A stretch of DNA of 7,020 nucleotides from Actinomycetes bacterium (GTDB taxonomy: Bacteria > Actinomycetota > Acidimicrobiia > Acidimicrobiales > Ilumatobacteraceae), in assembly GCA_023417265.1 (NCBI GenBank), contig JAEZFY010000208.1, forward strand, positions 1 to 7,020, in the 5' to 3' direction. Position 1 is the stretch's first letter; each line of letters opens with the position of its first letter. Positions 1 through 5,519 of this stretch are shown here, one piece after another. The notes beneath the pieces were generated by a model, which worked only from the letters and a program-made list of their open reading frames with translations, made no database searches and was not told the origin of the DNA. The position numbers were made by a program, and so were the translations under genes.

Positions 1-678
1 CGCCCGGCGCAGCCGACGCGGCGTGTCGCCCTCGGTCACCTGGTCCTGCCCGTCGAGCCCGCGCCAGGCTTCGGAGGTCTCCTGCTCGGGGCGGTTGTCG
101 CCACCCACATCACCGGCGTCGACCCCGACCTGCGCGGCGACGTCGTGCGCCTGATCCGCGAAGTCGAGCACGGTCGACGCGTCGTCCAGCCGCGCCTGCG
201 GCACCGCTTCCAGACCGACCGCCACGGGCTCGCCCTGAGCCGCCACCGCATGACCGGCGCCGCCGACGGCGACGGCACGGCGGACACGGTCGACTTCGAC
301 TTCGCCGCCACCGGCAGCCCGCTCTCGCAGGTGCTCGGCGCGGTGTACGCGGTCGAACGCTTGGCACCGGAGAGCCGGCGCCTGATCACGCCCGTGCTGC
401 TGCAGGCCACCGCGTGGCGGGGTCCGGTCGGCCCCGCCCTGATCGCCCACCTCGCCGGCTCGCACTCGGCCGAACTGAGCCTGCTCGCCGACCCGCGGGC
501 GTGGGCGCTGCAGGTGCTCGGCTTCGCACCCGGTGCCCAGCCGGCGAAACGCGAGGTGACCCGCAGCTACCGCGAGCGGATGCGCTCCGTGCACCCCGAC
601 CACGGCGGCGCGGCGGCCGACGCCAGCCGGGCGATCCGCGAGCTCAACGAAGCCCGGCGCATCCTCACCACGGCGTGA
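1..678 (+). CDS. Protein with C-terminal J domain (DnaJ-like), 5' end missing
   Basis: The frame is open from the first base, with no ATG or GTG before base 145, so the true start lies upstream. 225 residues are visible. The last ~60 form a J domain: a helix around AWALQVLGF, a basic helix REVTRSYRERMRSV, the HPD tripeptide at visible residues 198-200 (bases 592-600), and a final helix ending at LNEARRILTTA. HPD is the motif by which J proteins stimulate the ATPase of an Hsp70 (DnaK) partner, so a co-chaperone role is inferred. The part before it (visible residues 1 to ~160) has mixed helical and hydrophobic character, with no zinc-finger or Gly/Phe region as in classical DnaJ, and I do not recognise it. 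It is not DnaJ itself. It ends 43 bases before the hydrolase start. Starting at the internal GTG (145) would drop well-formed coding sequence. Confidence 0.85.
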   Translation, partial: RPAQPTRRVALGHLVLPVEPAPGFGGLLLGAVVATHITGVDPDLRGDVVRLIREVEHGRRVVQPRLRHRFQTDRHGLALSRHRMTGAADGDGTADTVDFDFAATGSPLSQVLGAVYAVERLAPESRRLITPVLLQATAWRGPVGPALIAHLAGSHSAELSLLADPRAWALQVLGFAPGAQPAKREVTRSYRERMRSVHPDHGGAAADASRAIRELNEARRILTTA

Positions 679-709
679 GTACGGGGTGCGCGCGACGCGC
701 CCGGCGGGC

Positions 710-715
710 GACACT
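710..715 (+). promoter_or_regulatory. Probable -10 box of leaderless promoter for the hydrolase gene
   Basis: GACACT lies exactly 6 nt before GTG at 722, the geometry in which transcription starts at the first base of the start codon. It matches TANNNT except at the first base. No clear -35 box is visible. It supports 722 as the start. Confidence 0.45.
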
Positions 716-721
716 GGGCGG

Positions 722-1288
722 GTGAACGTGCTGCTGTTCCCCGGTGCCGGCTCCGATGCGAGCCACCCGTCGCTGACGGCGATCGAAGCCGCGCTCGCCC
801 CGCACCGCGTCGTGCGCGCCGACTTCCCGTACCGGCTGGCCGGCCGCAAGGCGCCCGACCGTGCGCCGGTGTTGCTTGCCGCCGTGCGCGAGCAGATCGC
901 CGCGCTCCCGGCCGACGAAGCGCTCGTGCTCGGCGGCCGGTCGATGGGTGGGCGGATGTGCTCGCTGATCGCGGCCGGGGCGGACGGCACGCCACCGCCG
1001 CCGAACCTGAAGGGGCTCGTGCTGATCTGCTATCCGCTGCACCCGCCCGGCAAGCCCGACCAGTTGCGGGTCGAGCACTTCCCGGCGATCGGGGTGCCGA
1101 CGCTGTTCATCAGTGGTGACCGTGATGCGTTCGGCACACCCGACGAGTTGCGCCGGTGGTCGGCGACGTTGCCTGGGCGGGCGAAGGTGGAGCATCTTTT
1201 CGTGGAGGGGCGCGATCATGCGCTCAAGCACGCCGATCACACGATCGCCGGGGCGGTCAAGGACTTCGTGGCCCGCCGCGTGCGCTGA
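722..1288 (+). CDS. Small alpha/beta hydrolase, KANL3/Tex30-like (dienelactone hydrolase relative)
   Basis: This is a 188-residue cytoplasmic alpha/beta hydrolase with no signal peptide or membrane segment. The N-terminal strand runs into FPGAGSDASHPS (residues 6-17), the usual oxyanion-side loop. The nucleophile elbow is GGRSMGGRM with Ser74. A later strand gives LFISGDRDAFGT, with Asp135 (or Asp133) as the acid, and GRDHALK supplies His166. This order and the RSMGGR elbow resemble the compact KANL3/Tex30 family, whose bacterial members mostly lack a known substrate; esterase or thioesterase-like chemistry is only inferred. An upstream in-frame GTG at 686 would add twelve residues of poor character and begin almost on the previous stop. 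GTG at 722 starts directly at the first beta strand and has a -10-like box 6 nt upstream, so I prefer it. The gene is convergent with the MFS gene. Confidence 0.88.
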   Translation: MNVLLFPGAGSDASHPSLTAIEAALAPHRVVRADFPYRLAGRKAPDRAPVLLAAVREQIAALPADEALVLGGRSMGGRMCSLIAAGADGTPPPPNLKGLVLICYPLHPPGKPDQLRVEHFPAIGVPTLFISGDRDAFGTPDELRRWSATLPGRAKVEHLFVEGRDHALKHADHTIAGAVKDFVARRVR

Positions 1289-1370
1289 GCGTCGGATCGG
1301 CTGGTGTCGGTGGACGGGTTCGGGTTCGCCGGGCGTCGAGTCTCGCGGCTGGTCTCTGGGCGGGTTTGGG

Positions 1371-1446
1371 GTCGCCGGGGGGACGGTGGCACCGGCACCT
1401 AACGACAAGCGACCCATGGTGCCGGCGTCACCGTCCCCCCGGCGAT
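1371..1446. repeat. Large imperfect inverted repeat (29-bp arms, 18-nt loop)
   Basis: The arms lie at 1371-1399 and 1418-1446 around an 18-nt loop. Comparing the left arm with the reverse complement of the right gives 26 of 29 identities. In a plus-strand transcript two of the three differences would be G-U pairs and one an A-C mismatch. The core is CCGGGGGGACGGTG, ending in GGCACC/GGTGCC at the loop. It sits 82 bases after the hydrolase stop in a convergent gap. It may serve as a transcription terminator without a T tract, or be a REP-like mobile palindrome; I cannot tell which. Confidence 0.7.
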
Positions 1447-1487
1447 GCGGCGGCACGCGCTTGACGCGGCCGTCGAGGTCGCCGCGA

Positions 1488-1581
1488 GTGCCTGGCACCG
1501 CCCGTCGGCGCGCGTGCCGATGTCGCCCGAGCCGGTGCCTGGCACGGCCAGACCACCGATGCGCTGGTCGTTCCAGGCACC
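1488..1581. repeat. Cluster of GTGCCTGGCAC short palindromes
   Basis: The 11-mer GTGCCTGGCAC (5-bp palindromic arms around one base) occurs at 1488-1498 and again 47 bases later at 1535-1545. An inverted partial copy, CCAGGCACC, lies at 1573-1581 and is the exact complement of GGTGCCTGG at 1534-1542, so a 9-bp stem is possible. The arms share GGCACC/GGTGCC with the larger inverted repeat to the left, giving six such hexamers between 1388 and 1581. This pattern suggests a dispersed intergenic repeat family. No transposase gene lies nearby. Confidence 0.6.
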
Positions 1582-1628
1582 ACCTTGGCGGAGATGCTCG
1601 AGCTTCGTGACGGGCGGTCTCCGGGGGG

Positions 1629-3176
1629 CTAGGCGGGGTCGCGGCCGGCGGCGGCGGGGGTGGGCGGGGGGTCGGTGTCTTCGGGGTTGAGGTCTTCGAG
1701 GGAGTGGTGCGCGGTTTCGGGGAAGCGGGTCAGCACGAGGGCCACCACGAGCAGTTGCCCGAGGGCGGTCAGTCCGATTGCCTGGCCGTACGACAGGCCG
1801 GCCTCGCTGAGTTGGCCGACGGCAACGATGCCGATGATGCCGCCCCCGAGCGCGGCCGCGGTGAGGATCGCGTTGGCGCGGCCGCGGTTGCCGGTGGGGA
1901 ACAGCTCGGCCCGGTACACCGCCAGGGCGGGGTAGGCGACGCCGCCCAACAAGCCACCGACGAACGCCGCCAACCACATCGGCGCCCCGCCGACGAGGAA
2001 CGACGCCAACACGCCGAGCGTGGCGAGCGGGAGCGCGGCGGCGATCAACAGCCGGCGGCCGCGCACGTCGGCGAACTTGCCGCCGGCGATCAGGCCGAGC
2101 GACGCCGGCGTGGCGGTGCACAGCGTGAAGATCGCCACCATCGTGGCCGACATCCCGCGCACGTCGCTCAGGTAGCGGTTCTGGAAGAAGCTCGCCGGGG
2201 CGACGAACAGGTTGCCGAAGACGAGCGCGGAGGCGATCAGCCCGAGCCGGCGGCGGTCGAGCGGGGGGTGCACGACGTGCGGCCGCTGGAACCGTCCGGT
2301 CTCGGGCAAGAAACGCGAGATGCTGACCGCCACGGCCACCCACACGAGCGACACGACGTACACCAGCCGCCAACCGTCGCCGCCGAGATCGGCGAGCGGC
2401 AGCGCCATCACGGCGATCCCGGCCCCGAGCCCGCTCGCCATCGCCATCACACTGACCGCGTAGGCGCGGCTGTTGCGCGGCATCTCCTCGGAGGCGACGA
2501 CCGCGATCAGCAGGTCGGTCGCCAGTCCGAGCGGACGGCCGAGCGCTTGCGTGGCGACGAGCAGCGGGAACGACGGGGCCAGCGCGCCGAGCGCGCACAC
2601 GAGCGGGCCCGCCCACGCCGTCCAGCGGATCACGCGGCGGCGGCCGAGCCGGTCGGCGAGGATGCCGAGCGGGATCGCGATCACGATCCCCGCGCGCACC
2701 ACCGCGCCGCCCCAGCCGACGCCGCCGTCGCCGACACCGAACGCGTCGGCGGCGAACGTGGCGGTCTGCGTGAACAACGTGTTCGTGAAGGCCGACGCCA
2801 TCGCCGCTGCGGCGAGCAGGCCGAGCACGAGCGCCTGGCGGGCGTCGAGCCGGTCCGGTGGCGCCCACCACGGCGGTTTGGCCGGGGCGTCCGCGCGCGC
2901 GGGGTGTGGGCGGGCCAGATAGGACCGCATCGGCCACGCGAACAGCCATCCGAACCACGGGATCCGCAGCCGGTAGTCGATCGTCTCGACGATCGTGTGG
3001 TCGGGTCCGTCGACGAGCGTGCGGGTGTAGGCGGTGAACGGTCCCTCGGCTTGGGTGAACGTCCCGGGGGTCACCTCGCGCTCGGCCACCAGGCCGTCGC
3101 GGGGGCGGGCGAGTTCGGCGCGGATCGCACCGTCGCCGGGATGGGTGCGGGTGATCCGGCGCGCCCGTCCGAACAC
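1629..3176 (-). CDS. MFS transporter with extra N-terminal soluble region
   Basis: This 515-residue major facilitator protein sits in the cytoplasmic membrane. The transport core begins near residue 112. MFS motif A is seen after TM2 as GILADRLGRRR (171-181) and again in the second half as GGKFADVRGRR (365-375). YRAELFPTGNRGRANA (421-436) and PETAHHSLEDL (487-497) are typical of sugar-porter and metabolite:H+ symporter branches. The substrate cannot be read from the sequence. About 105 residues precede TM1 and are soluble, with a hydrophobic aromatic stretch RIPWFGWLFAWP (71-82). The C-terminal tail is rich in Pro and Ala. The frame stays open upstream to 3890, but GTG at 3176 is chosen because TAGCCT lies 7 nt before it and because anything longer would run through the divergent gene and into murA. 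The gene is divergent from the PPOX-family gene, starts 34 bp apart. Confidence 0.92.
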   Translation of the reverse strand: MFGRARRITRTHPGDGAIRAELARPRDGLVAEREVTPGTFTQAEGPFTAYTRTLVDGPDHTIVETIDYRLRIPWFGWLFAWPMRSYLARPHPARADAPAKPPWWAPPDRLDARQALVLGLLAAAAMASAFTNTLFTQTATFAADAFGVGDGGVGWGGAVVRAGIVIAIPLGILADRLGRRRVIRWTAWAGPLVCALGALAPSFPLLVATQALGRPLGLATDLLIAVVASEEMPRNSRAYAVSVMAMASGLGAGIAVMALPLADLGGDGWRLVYVVSLVWVAVAVSISRFLPETGRFQRPHVVHPPLDRRRLGLIASALVFGNLFVAPASFFQNRYLSDVRGMSATMVAIFTLCTATPASLGLIAGGKFADVRGRRLLIAAALPLATLGVLASFLVGGAPMWLAAFVGGLLGGVAYPALAVYRAELFPTGNRGRANAILTAAALGGGIIGIVAVGQLSEAGLSYGQAIGLTALGQLLVVALVLTRFPETAHHSLEDLNPEDTDPPPTPAAAGRDPA

Positions 3177-3183
3177 CCGGGCG

Positions 3184-3189
3184 AGGCTA
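3184..3189 (-). promoter_or_regulatory. -10 box of leaderless promoter for the MFS gene
   Basis: On the minus strand TAGCCT is followed by 7 nt and then the GTG start at 3176. This is a full TANNNT match and sits in the left arm of the shared divergent palindrome. Confidence 0.6.
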
Positions 3190-3197
3190 CCGAGGCA

Positions 3198-3203
3198 TAG
3201 CCT
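3198..3203 (+). promoter_or_regulatory. -10 box of leaderless promoter for the PPOX-family gene
   Basis: TAGCCT is followed by 6 nt and then ATG at 3210, the expected distance for transcription to begin at the A of the start codon. It decides the start in favour of 3210 over the in-frame ATG at 3234. Confidence 0.62.
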
Positions 3204-3209
3204 CGCGGC

Positions 3210-3716
3210 ATGCCCCGCGCCGAGCGCCCTGCGATGTCCGACTACGGGGTGCCTGCCGATCCGGCCGGGGCGCTGCCGTTCGAGTGGGCCCGTGAGCGCC
3301 TGCGCAGCAACCGCAACTATTGGGTCGTCACCGTCGATGCCGGGGGAGCGCCGCACGCCACGCCGGTGTGGGGCGTGTGGGCCGACGACGACACGTTCTG
3401 GTTCTCGTGCGCCCCGTCGGCGTTCAAGGCCCGCAACCTGCGTGTCAACCCACGCACCGTGGTCACGACGGCCGACACCGTCGAGTTCGTGTCGGTCGAA
3501 GGTGTCGCCACCGAAGCCGCCGCACCGACCGAGATCGCCCGGGCGTGGGCGCGCAAGTACGACGACGGCACGGGTGACGGCGGGGCCGCCGACCTGGCCG
3601 AGATGGAGGCGTTCTTCGCCAGCAACGCGGCGTTCCAGGTGCGCCCCGTGAAGGCGATCGGGATGATCGAGCGGGCCGACGAGTTCGCCGAGAAGGCCAC
3701 CCGGTGGGTCTTCTGA
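3210..3716 (+). CDS. Pyridoxamine 5'-phosphate oxidase-family flavin/F420-binding protein
   Basis: This 168-residue protein has the split beta-barrel fold of the PPOX class. After a short N-terminal helix (FEWARERLRS) come the first strands NYWVVTVDAGGAPHATPVWGVW (in residues 36-57), with the conserved Gly-x-Pro-His-x-Thr-Pro-Val-Trp pattern. Strand TFWFSCAPS leads to the cofactor-contacting AFKARNLRVNPR (71-82). The C-terminus ends KATRWVF, the usual family terminus where Arg-Trp contacts cofactor phosphate. Actinobacterial members mostly use F420 or FMN to reduce small molecules, or bind heme or biliverdin; which cofactor is used here cannot be decided. It is not PdxH by length and spacing. 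The acidic insert between residues 105 and 135 varies in the family. Its divergent, promoter-sharing arrangement with the MFS gene hints at joint regulation. Confidence 0.92.
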   Translation: MPRAERPAMSDYGVPADPAGALPFEWARERLRSNRNYWVVTVDAGGAPHATPVWGVWADDDTFWFSCAPSAFKARNLRVNPRTVVTTADTVEFVSVEGVATEAAAPTEIARAWARKYDDGTGDGGAADLAEMEAFFASNAAFQVRPVKAIGMIERADEFAEKATRWVF

Positions 3717-3723
3717 CACACCC

Positions 3724-3758
3724 CCGGGCGGGCGGGCCCGGCGCGACCCACCCGCGCC
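3724..3758. terminator. GC-rich tandem hairpins, possible terminator of the PPOX-family gene
   Basis: Two adjacent stem-loops are visible: CCGGGC/GCCCGG at 3724-3741 with a 6-nt loop, and GGCGCG/CGCGCC at 3740-3758 with a 7-nt loop. They fill the space between the upstream stop (3716) and the murA -10 box (3765). No T tract follows, so the terminator role is inferred from position. Confidence 0.3.
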
Positions 3759-3764
3759 CGGCTG

Positions 3765-3770
3765 TAACGT
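3765..3770 (+). promoter_or_regulatory. -10 box of leaderless promoter for murA
   Basis: TAACGT, a TANNNT match, is followed by 7 nt and then ATG at 3778. No ribosome binding site is present in that space. The in-frame GTG at 3769 overlaps this box and is therefore unlikely to be the start. Confidence 0.62.
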
Positions 3771-3777
3771 GCCCGTA

Positions 3778-5043
3778 ATGGGCGAGAGCTGCATCCGGGT
3801 CCGCCCCTCCGCGCCGCTGCACGGCGAGATCGTCGTGCCCGGAGCGAAGAACTCGGTGCTCAAGCTGATGGCCGCGGCGCTGCTCGGCAACGGCCGCTAC
3901 GAGCTGTCGAACGTGCCCGACATCGCCGACGTCGGCATCATGGCCCAGCTGCTGCGTTCGATCGGCATGCAGATCGACCTCGACGTGCCGGCCGGGCTGC
4001 TGCGGATCGAGAACTCGGGCGAGCTCACCCCGGTCGCCCCGTACGAGCTGGTCGAGCGGATCCGAGCCTCGATCAACGTGCTCGGGCCGCTGCTCACGCG
4101 GTGCGGCCACGTCGTGCTCGCCCTGCCGGGCGGCGACGACTTCGGCTCGCGGCCGATCGACATGCACGTGCGCGGGCTCGAAGCGATGGGGGCCACGTTC
4201 AAGTTCAGTCACGGCAACGTCGAGGCGTTCGCCGATCGGCTCCACGGCGCCGAGGTGACGTTCGAGTTCCCGAGCGTCGGGGCCACCGAGAACCTGCTCA
4301 CCGCAGCGGTGCTCGCCGACGGGGTGACCACGATCGTCAACGCCGCCCGCGAACCCGAGATCATCGACCTGTGCGAGTTCCTGATCGCGATGGGGGCGCG
4401 AATCGACGGCGTCGGCACGCCGATCCTCACCGTCACCGGTGTCGAACCGCACGAACTCCACGGCTGCGAGCACGAGACGGTGCCCGACCGGATCCAAGCC
4501 GCCACCTACATCGGTGCGTGCGCGGTCGCGGGCGGGCAGATCGACATCGTCAACGCCCGCCCCGCCCACATGTCGATGGTGTTGACGCGCTTCACCGACA
4601 TGGGGTTGACGTTCGAGCCGCTGCCGTACGGGCTGCGCGTGCACGCCGCCGGGCGGCTGCGCAGTTCCGACGTGGCGACGCTTCCGTACCCGGGCATCGC
4701 CACCGACTACAAGCCGGTGATCGTGGCGATGTTGTCGGTGGCCGACGGCGTGTCGATCGTCACCGAGAACCTCTACCCGGGGCGGTTCCGGTACGTCGAG
4801 GAGCTGCAGCGGCTGGGCGCCGACATCCGCACCACCGGGCACCACGCGGTGGTGCGCGGCGTCGGGCGGCTCTCGGGGGCACCGGTGAAGGCCCACGACA
4901 TCCGCGCCGGGGCGGCGCTCGTGGTGGCCGGCTTGGCCGCCGACGGCGAAACCGCGATCAGCGGGGTGCACCACATCGACCGCGGCTACGACGACCTGGT
5001 GGGCCGCCTGCGGGCGGTCGGCGCCGACATCGAACGCGTGTGA
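3778..5043 (+). CDS. murA: UDP-N-acetylglucosamine 1-carboxyvinyltransferase (MurA), Asp-type
   Basis: MurA transfers enolpyruvate from phosphoenolpyruvate to UDP-GlcNAc, the first committed step of peptidoglycan synthesis in the cytoplasm. The 421-residue length matches the family (about 418-425). Visible landmarks are PGAKNS with Lys24 and Asn25 (E. coli K22, N23), RASIN with Arg96 (R91), PGGDDFGSRPIDMH with Asp120 in place of the catalytic Cys115, ATDYKP with Asp310 (D305), IRAGAA with Arg376 (R371) and HIDRGY with Arg402 (R397). The constant offset of five from Arg96 onward supports a full, unbroken protein. Cys-to-Asp at this site is known from Mycobacterium tuberculosis and Chlamydia; it keeps activity and removes the cysteine that fosfomycin alkylates. 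The gene stands alone, not in a mur/fts cluster, so a second MurA elsewhere is possible. ATG 3778 is chosen over GTG 3769 from the -10 box. Confidence 0.96.
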   Translation: MGESCIRVRPSAPLHGEIVVPGAKNSVLKLMAAALLGNGRYELSNVPDIADVGIMAQLLRSIGMQIDLDVPAGLLRIENSGELTPVAPYELVERIRASINVLGPLLTRCGHVVLALPGGDDFGSRPIDMHVRGLEAMGATFKFSHGNVEAFADRLHGAEVTFEFPSVGATENLLTAAVLADGVTTIVNAAREPEIIDLCEFLIAMGARIDGVGTPILTVTGVEPHELHGCEHETVPDRIQAATYIGACAVAGGQIDIVNARPAHMSMVLTRFTDMGLTFEPLPYGLRVHAAGRLRSSDVATLPYPGIATDYKPVIVAMLSVADGVSIVTENLYPGRFRYVEELQRLGADIRTTGHHAVVRGVGRLSGAPVKAHDIRAGAALVVAGLAADGETAISGVHHIDRGYDDLVGRLRAVGADIERV

Positions 5044-5052
5044 CGCCCCTTC

Positions 5053-5075
5053 CGACGGCGGGTCATTCGCCGTCG
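5053..5075. terminator. Hairpin between convergent murA and small membrane protein gene
   Basis: CGACGGCG (5053-5060) pairs with CGCCGTCG (5068-5075) around a 7-nt loop, starting 10 bases after the murA stop. The stop codon of the minus-strand gene lies in the loop. It could end transcription from both sides, although no T tract is present. Confidence 0.4.
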
Positions 5076-5194
5076 AGGTCGGCGGCCGTGGCCCGATCGA
5101 CCCGGCGCTTGACGACCACCAGCAGGGCGACGATGACCAGGATCGGGCCGGCCACGAGCAGGATCTCGTCCCAACCGCCCTGATGCGCGAGCAT
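5063..5194 (-). CDS. 43-residue single-pass membrane protein, function unknown
   Basis: A short minus-strand frame reads MLAHQGGWDE, then a hydrophobic run ILLVAGPILVIVALLVVV (residues 11-28), then KRRVDRATAADLDGE. The ~18-residue apolar stretch fits one transmembrane helix. The positive cluster KRR right after it puts the C-terminus in the cytoplasm by the positive-inside rule, and the N-terminus has a net negative or neutral flank. TACGGT lies 7 nt before the ATG, the same promoter geometry seen for several other genes here. The gene fills most of the space between murA and the Fe-S gene, which would otherwise be empty. I do not recognise a family, and no function can be assigned from context. 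The main alternative is a chance open frame, but the promoter, the TM pattern and the fit to the gap argue for a real gene. Confidence 0.62.
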   Translation of the reverse strand: MLAHQGGWDEILLVAGPILVIVALLVVVKRRVDRATAADLDGE

Positions 5195-5201
5195 GCCCGC
5201 A

Positions 5202-5207
5202 ACCGTA
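5202..5207 (-). promoter_or_regulatory. -10 box of leaderless promoter for the 43-residue membrane protein
   Basis: On the minus strand TACGGT (full TANNNT match) is followed by 7 nt and the ATG at 5194. The same hexamer at the same distance precedes the gene starting at 6993. Confidence 0.55.
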
Positions 5208-5244
5208 CCGGTGCGGAAGAAAACCCGGGCTTCGCCGGTTGAAT

Positions 5245-5249
5245 GGGAG
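5245..5249 (+). promoter_or_regulatory. Possible ribosome binding site of the NifU-domain gene
   Basis: GGGAG lies 4 nt before the ATG at 5254, a rather short spacing. TTGAAT at 5239-5244 could instead be a -10 box 9 nt before the ATG, giving a very short leader. Either reading favours ATG 5254 over the in-frame TTG at 5239. Confidence 0.35.
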
Positions 5250-5253
5250 TGCC

Positions 5254-5502
5254 ATGCGTGCCGCCGTCGAAGCCTGTATCGAAGTCATCCGCCCCGCCCT
5301 GCAGGCCGACAAGGGTGACATCGAGCTGGTCGACGTCGACGAAGCCACCGGTGTCGTCAAGGTCCGCCTGGTCGGGGCGTGTGGCACGTGCCCGGTGTCG
5401 ACGCAGACCCTGAAGGGCGGCATCGAGCGGATCATGCGCGATCGCGTCGACGGGGTCACCGAGGTCGTCGACGTGTCGGTCGAGGAGAACGCGCTCTTCT
5501 GA
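5254..5502 (+). CDS. NifU C-terminal-domain Fe-S cluster scaffold/carrier (Nfu type)
   Basis: This 82-residue protein consists of a single NifU C-terminal (Nfu) domain. The N-terminal helix VEACIEVIRPALQADKGD leads into the strands IELVDVDEATGVVKVRLVG. The cluster-binding motif GACGTCPVST follows, with the CxxC cysteines that bridge a [4Fe-4S] cluster between two subunits, then the helix TLKGGIERIMRDRV and a last strand VTEVVDVSVEE. Family members assemble or carry Fe-S clusters to apoproteins. Here there is no A-type N-terminal domain as in E. coli NfuA and no nearby suf genes, so it is a minimal stand-alone form. The Ser usually seen after the first Cys (CSGC) is replaced by Gly-Thr. ATG 5254 starts just before the first helix; the upstream TTG at 5239 would add only MNGSA. 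It is divergent from the 43-residue membrane protein. Confidence 0.95.
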   Translation: MRAAVEACIEVIRPALQADKGDIELVDVDEATGVVKVRLVGACGTCPVSTQTLKGGIERIMRDRVDGVTEVVDVSVEENALF

Positions 5503-5519
5503 GCACGGCTCGGCTCCGC

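Larger units (their letters stand above)
1289..1628. other. 340-base non-coding gap between convergent genes
   Basis: This gap lies between the hydrolase stop and the MFS stop. Short open frames cross it, but none has a believable protein composition or start signal. Apart from the inverted repeat at 1371-1446 and the GTGCCTGGCAC cluster at 1488-1581, I see nothing recognisable. It is the only gene-free stretch longer than 300 bases in the window. Confidence 0.75.
3181..3206. promoter_or_regulatory. Palindrome carrying both divergent -10 boxes; possible operator
   Basis: The 9-bp arms GCGAGGCTA (3181-3189) and TAGCCTCGC (3198-3206) are perfect complements around an 8-bp spacer. Each arm contains a TAGCCT -10 box pointing outward, one for the MFS gene and one for the PPOX-family gene. 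A third copy of the CGAGGC core lies in the spacer (3191-3196). The inferred starts of transcription are 34 bp apart, so each polymerase footprint must cover the other promoter. The site could also bind a dimeric repressor. Confidence 0.55.

Noticed and set aside
686..721. Earlier GTG start for the hydrolase at 686
   Set aside because: It adds MRATRPAGDTGR, which is not conserved-looking, and it would start upstream of the likely -10 box at 710-715.
1371..1581. CRISPR array
   Set aside because: The repeats are palindromic, unequal in length and irregularly spaced, with only two direct copies of the 11-mer and no cas genes nearby.
1113..1610. Open frames crossing the hydrolase 3' end and the convergent gap
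   Set aside because: Arg/Pro/Ser-rich shadow peptides that run through the inverted repeat; no start signal or domain.
1704..3200. 498-codon open frame on the plus strand opposite the MFS gene
   Set aside because: The peptide is mostly Arg, Glu, Gln, Gly and His without hydrophobic cores, while the minus strand gives transmembrane helices and both MFS A motifs.
3769..3777. Earlier GTG start for murA at 3769
   Set aside because: The codon overlaps the TAACGT -10 box; ATG at 3778 fits the leaderless spacing and the family N-terminus.
3177..3890. Upstream extension of the MFS frame to position 3890
   Set aside because: It would run antisense across the PPOX-family gene and into murA, and the added peptide is low-complexity. 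The GTG at 3176 has a proper -10 box 7 nt upstream.
3463..5202. 579-codon open frame on the minus strand opposite murA
   Set aside because: It is an antisense frame kept open by GC-rich codon bias. Its peptide is rich in His, Arg, Asp and Gln with no domain, while the plus strand encodes an intact MurA with all active-site residues.
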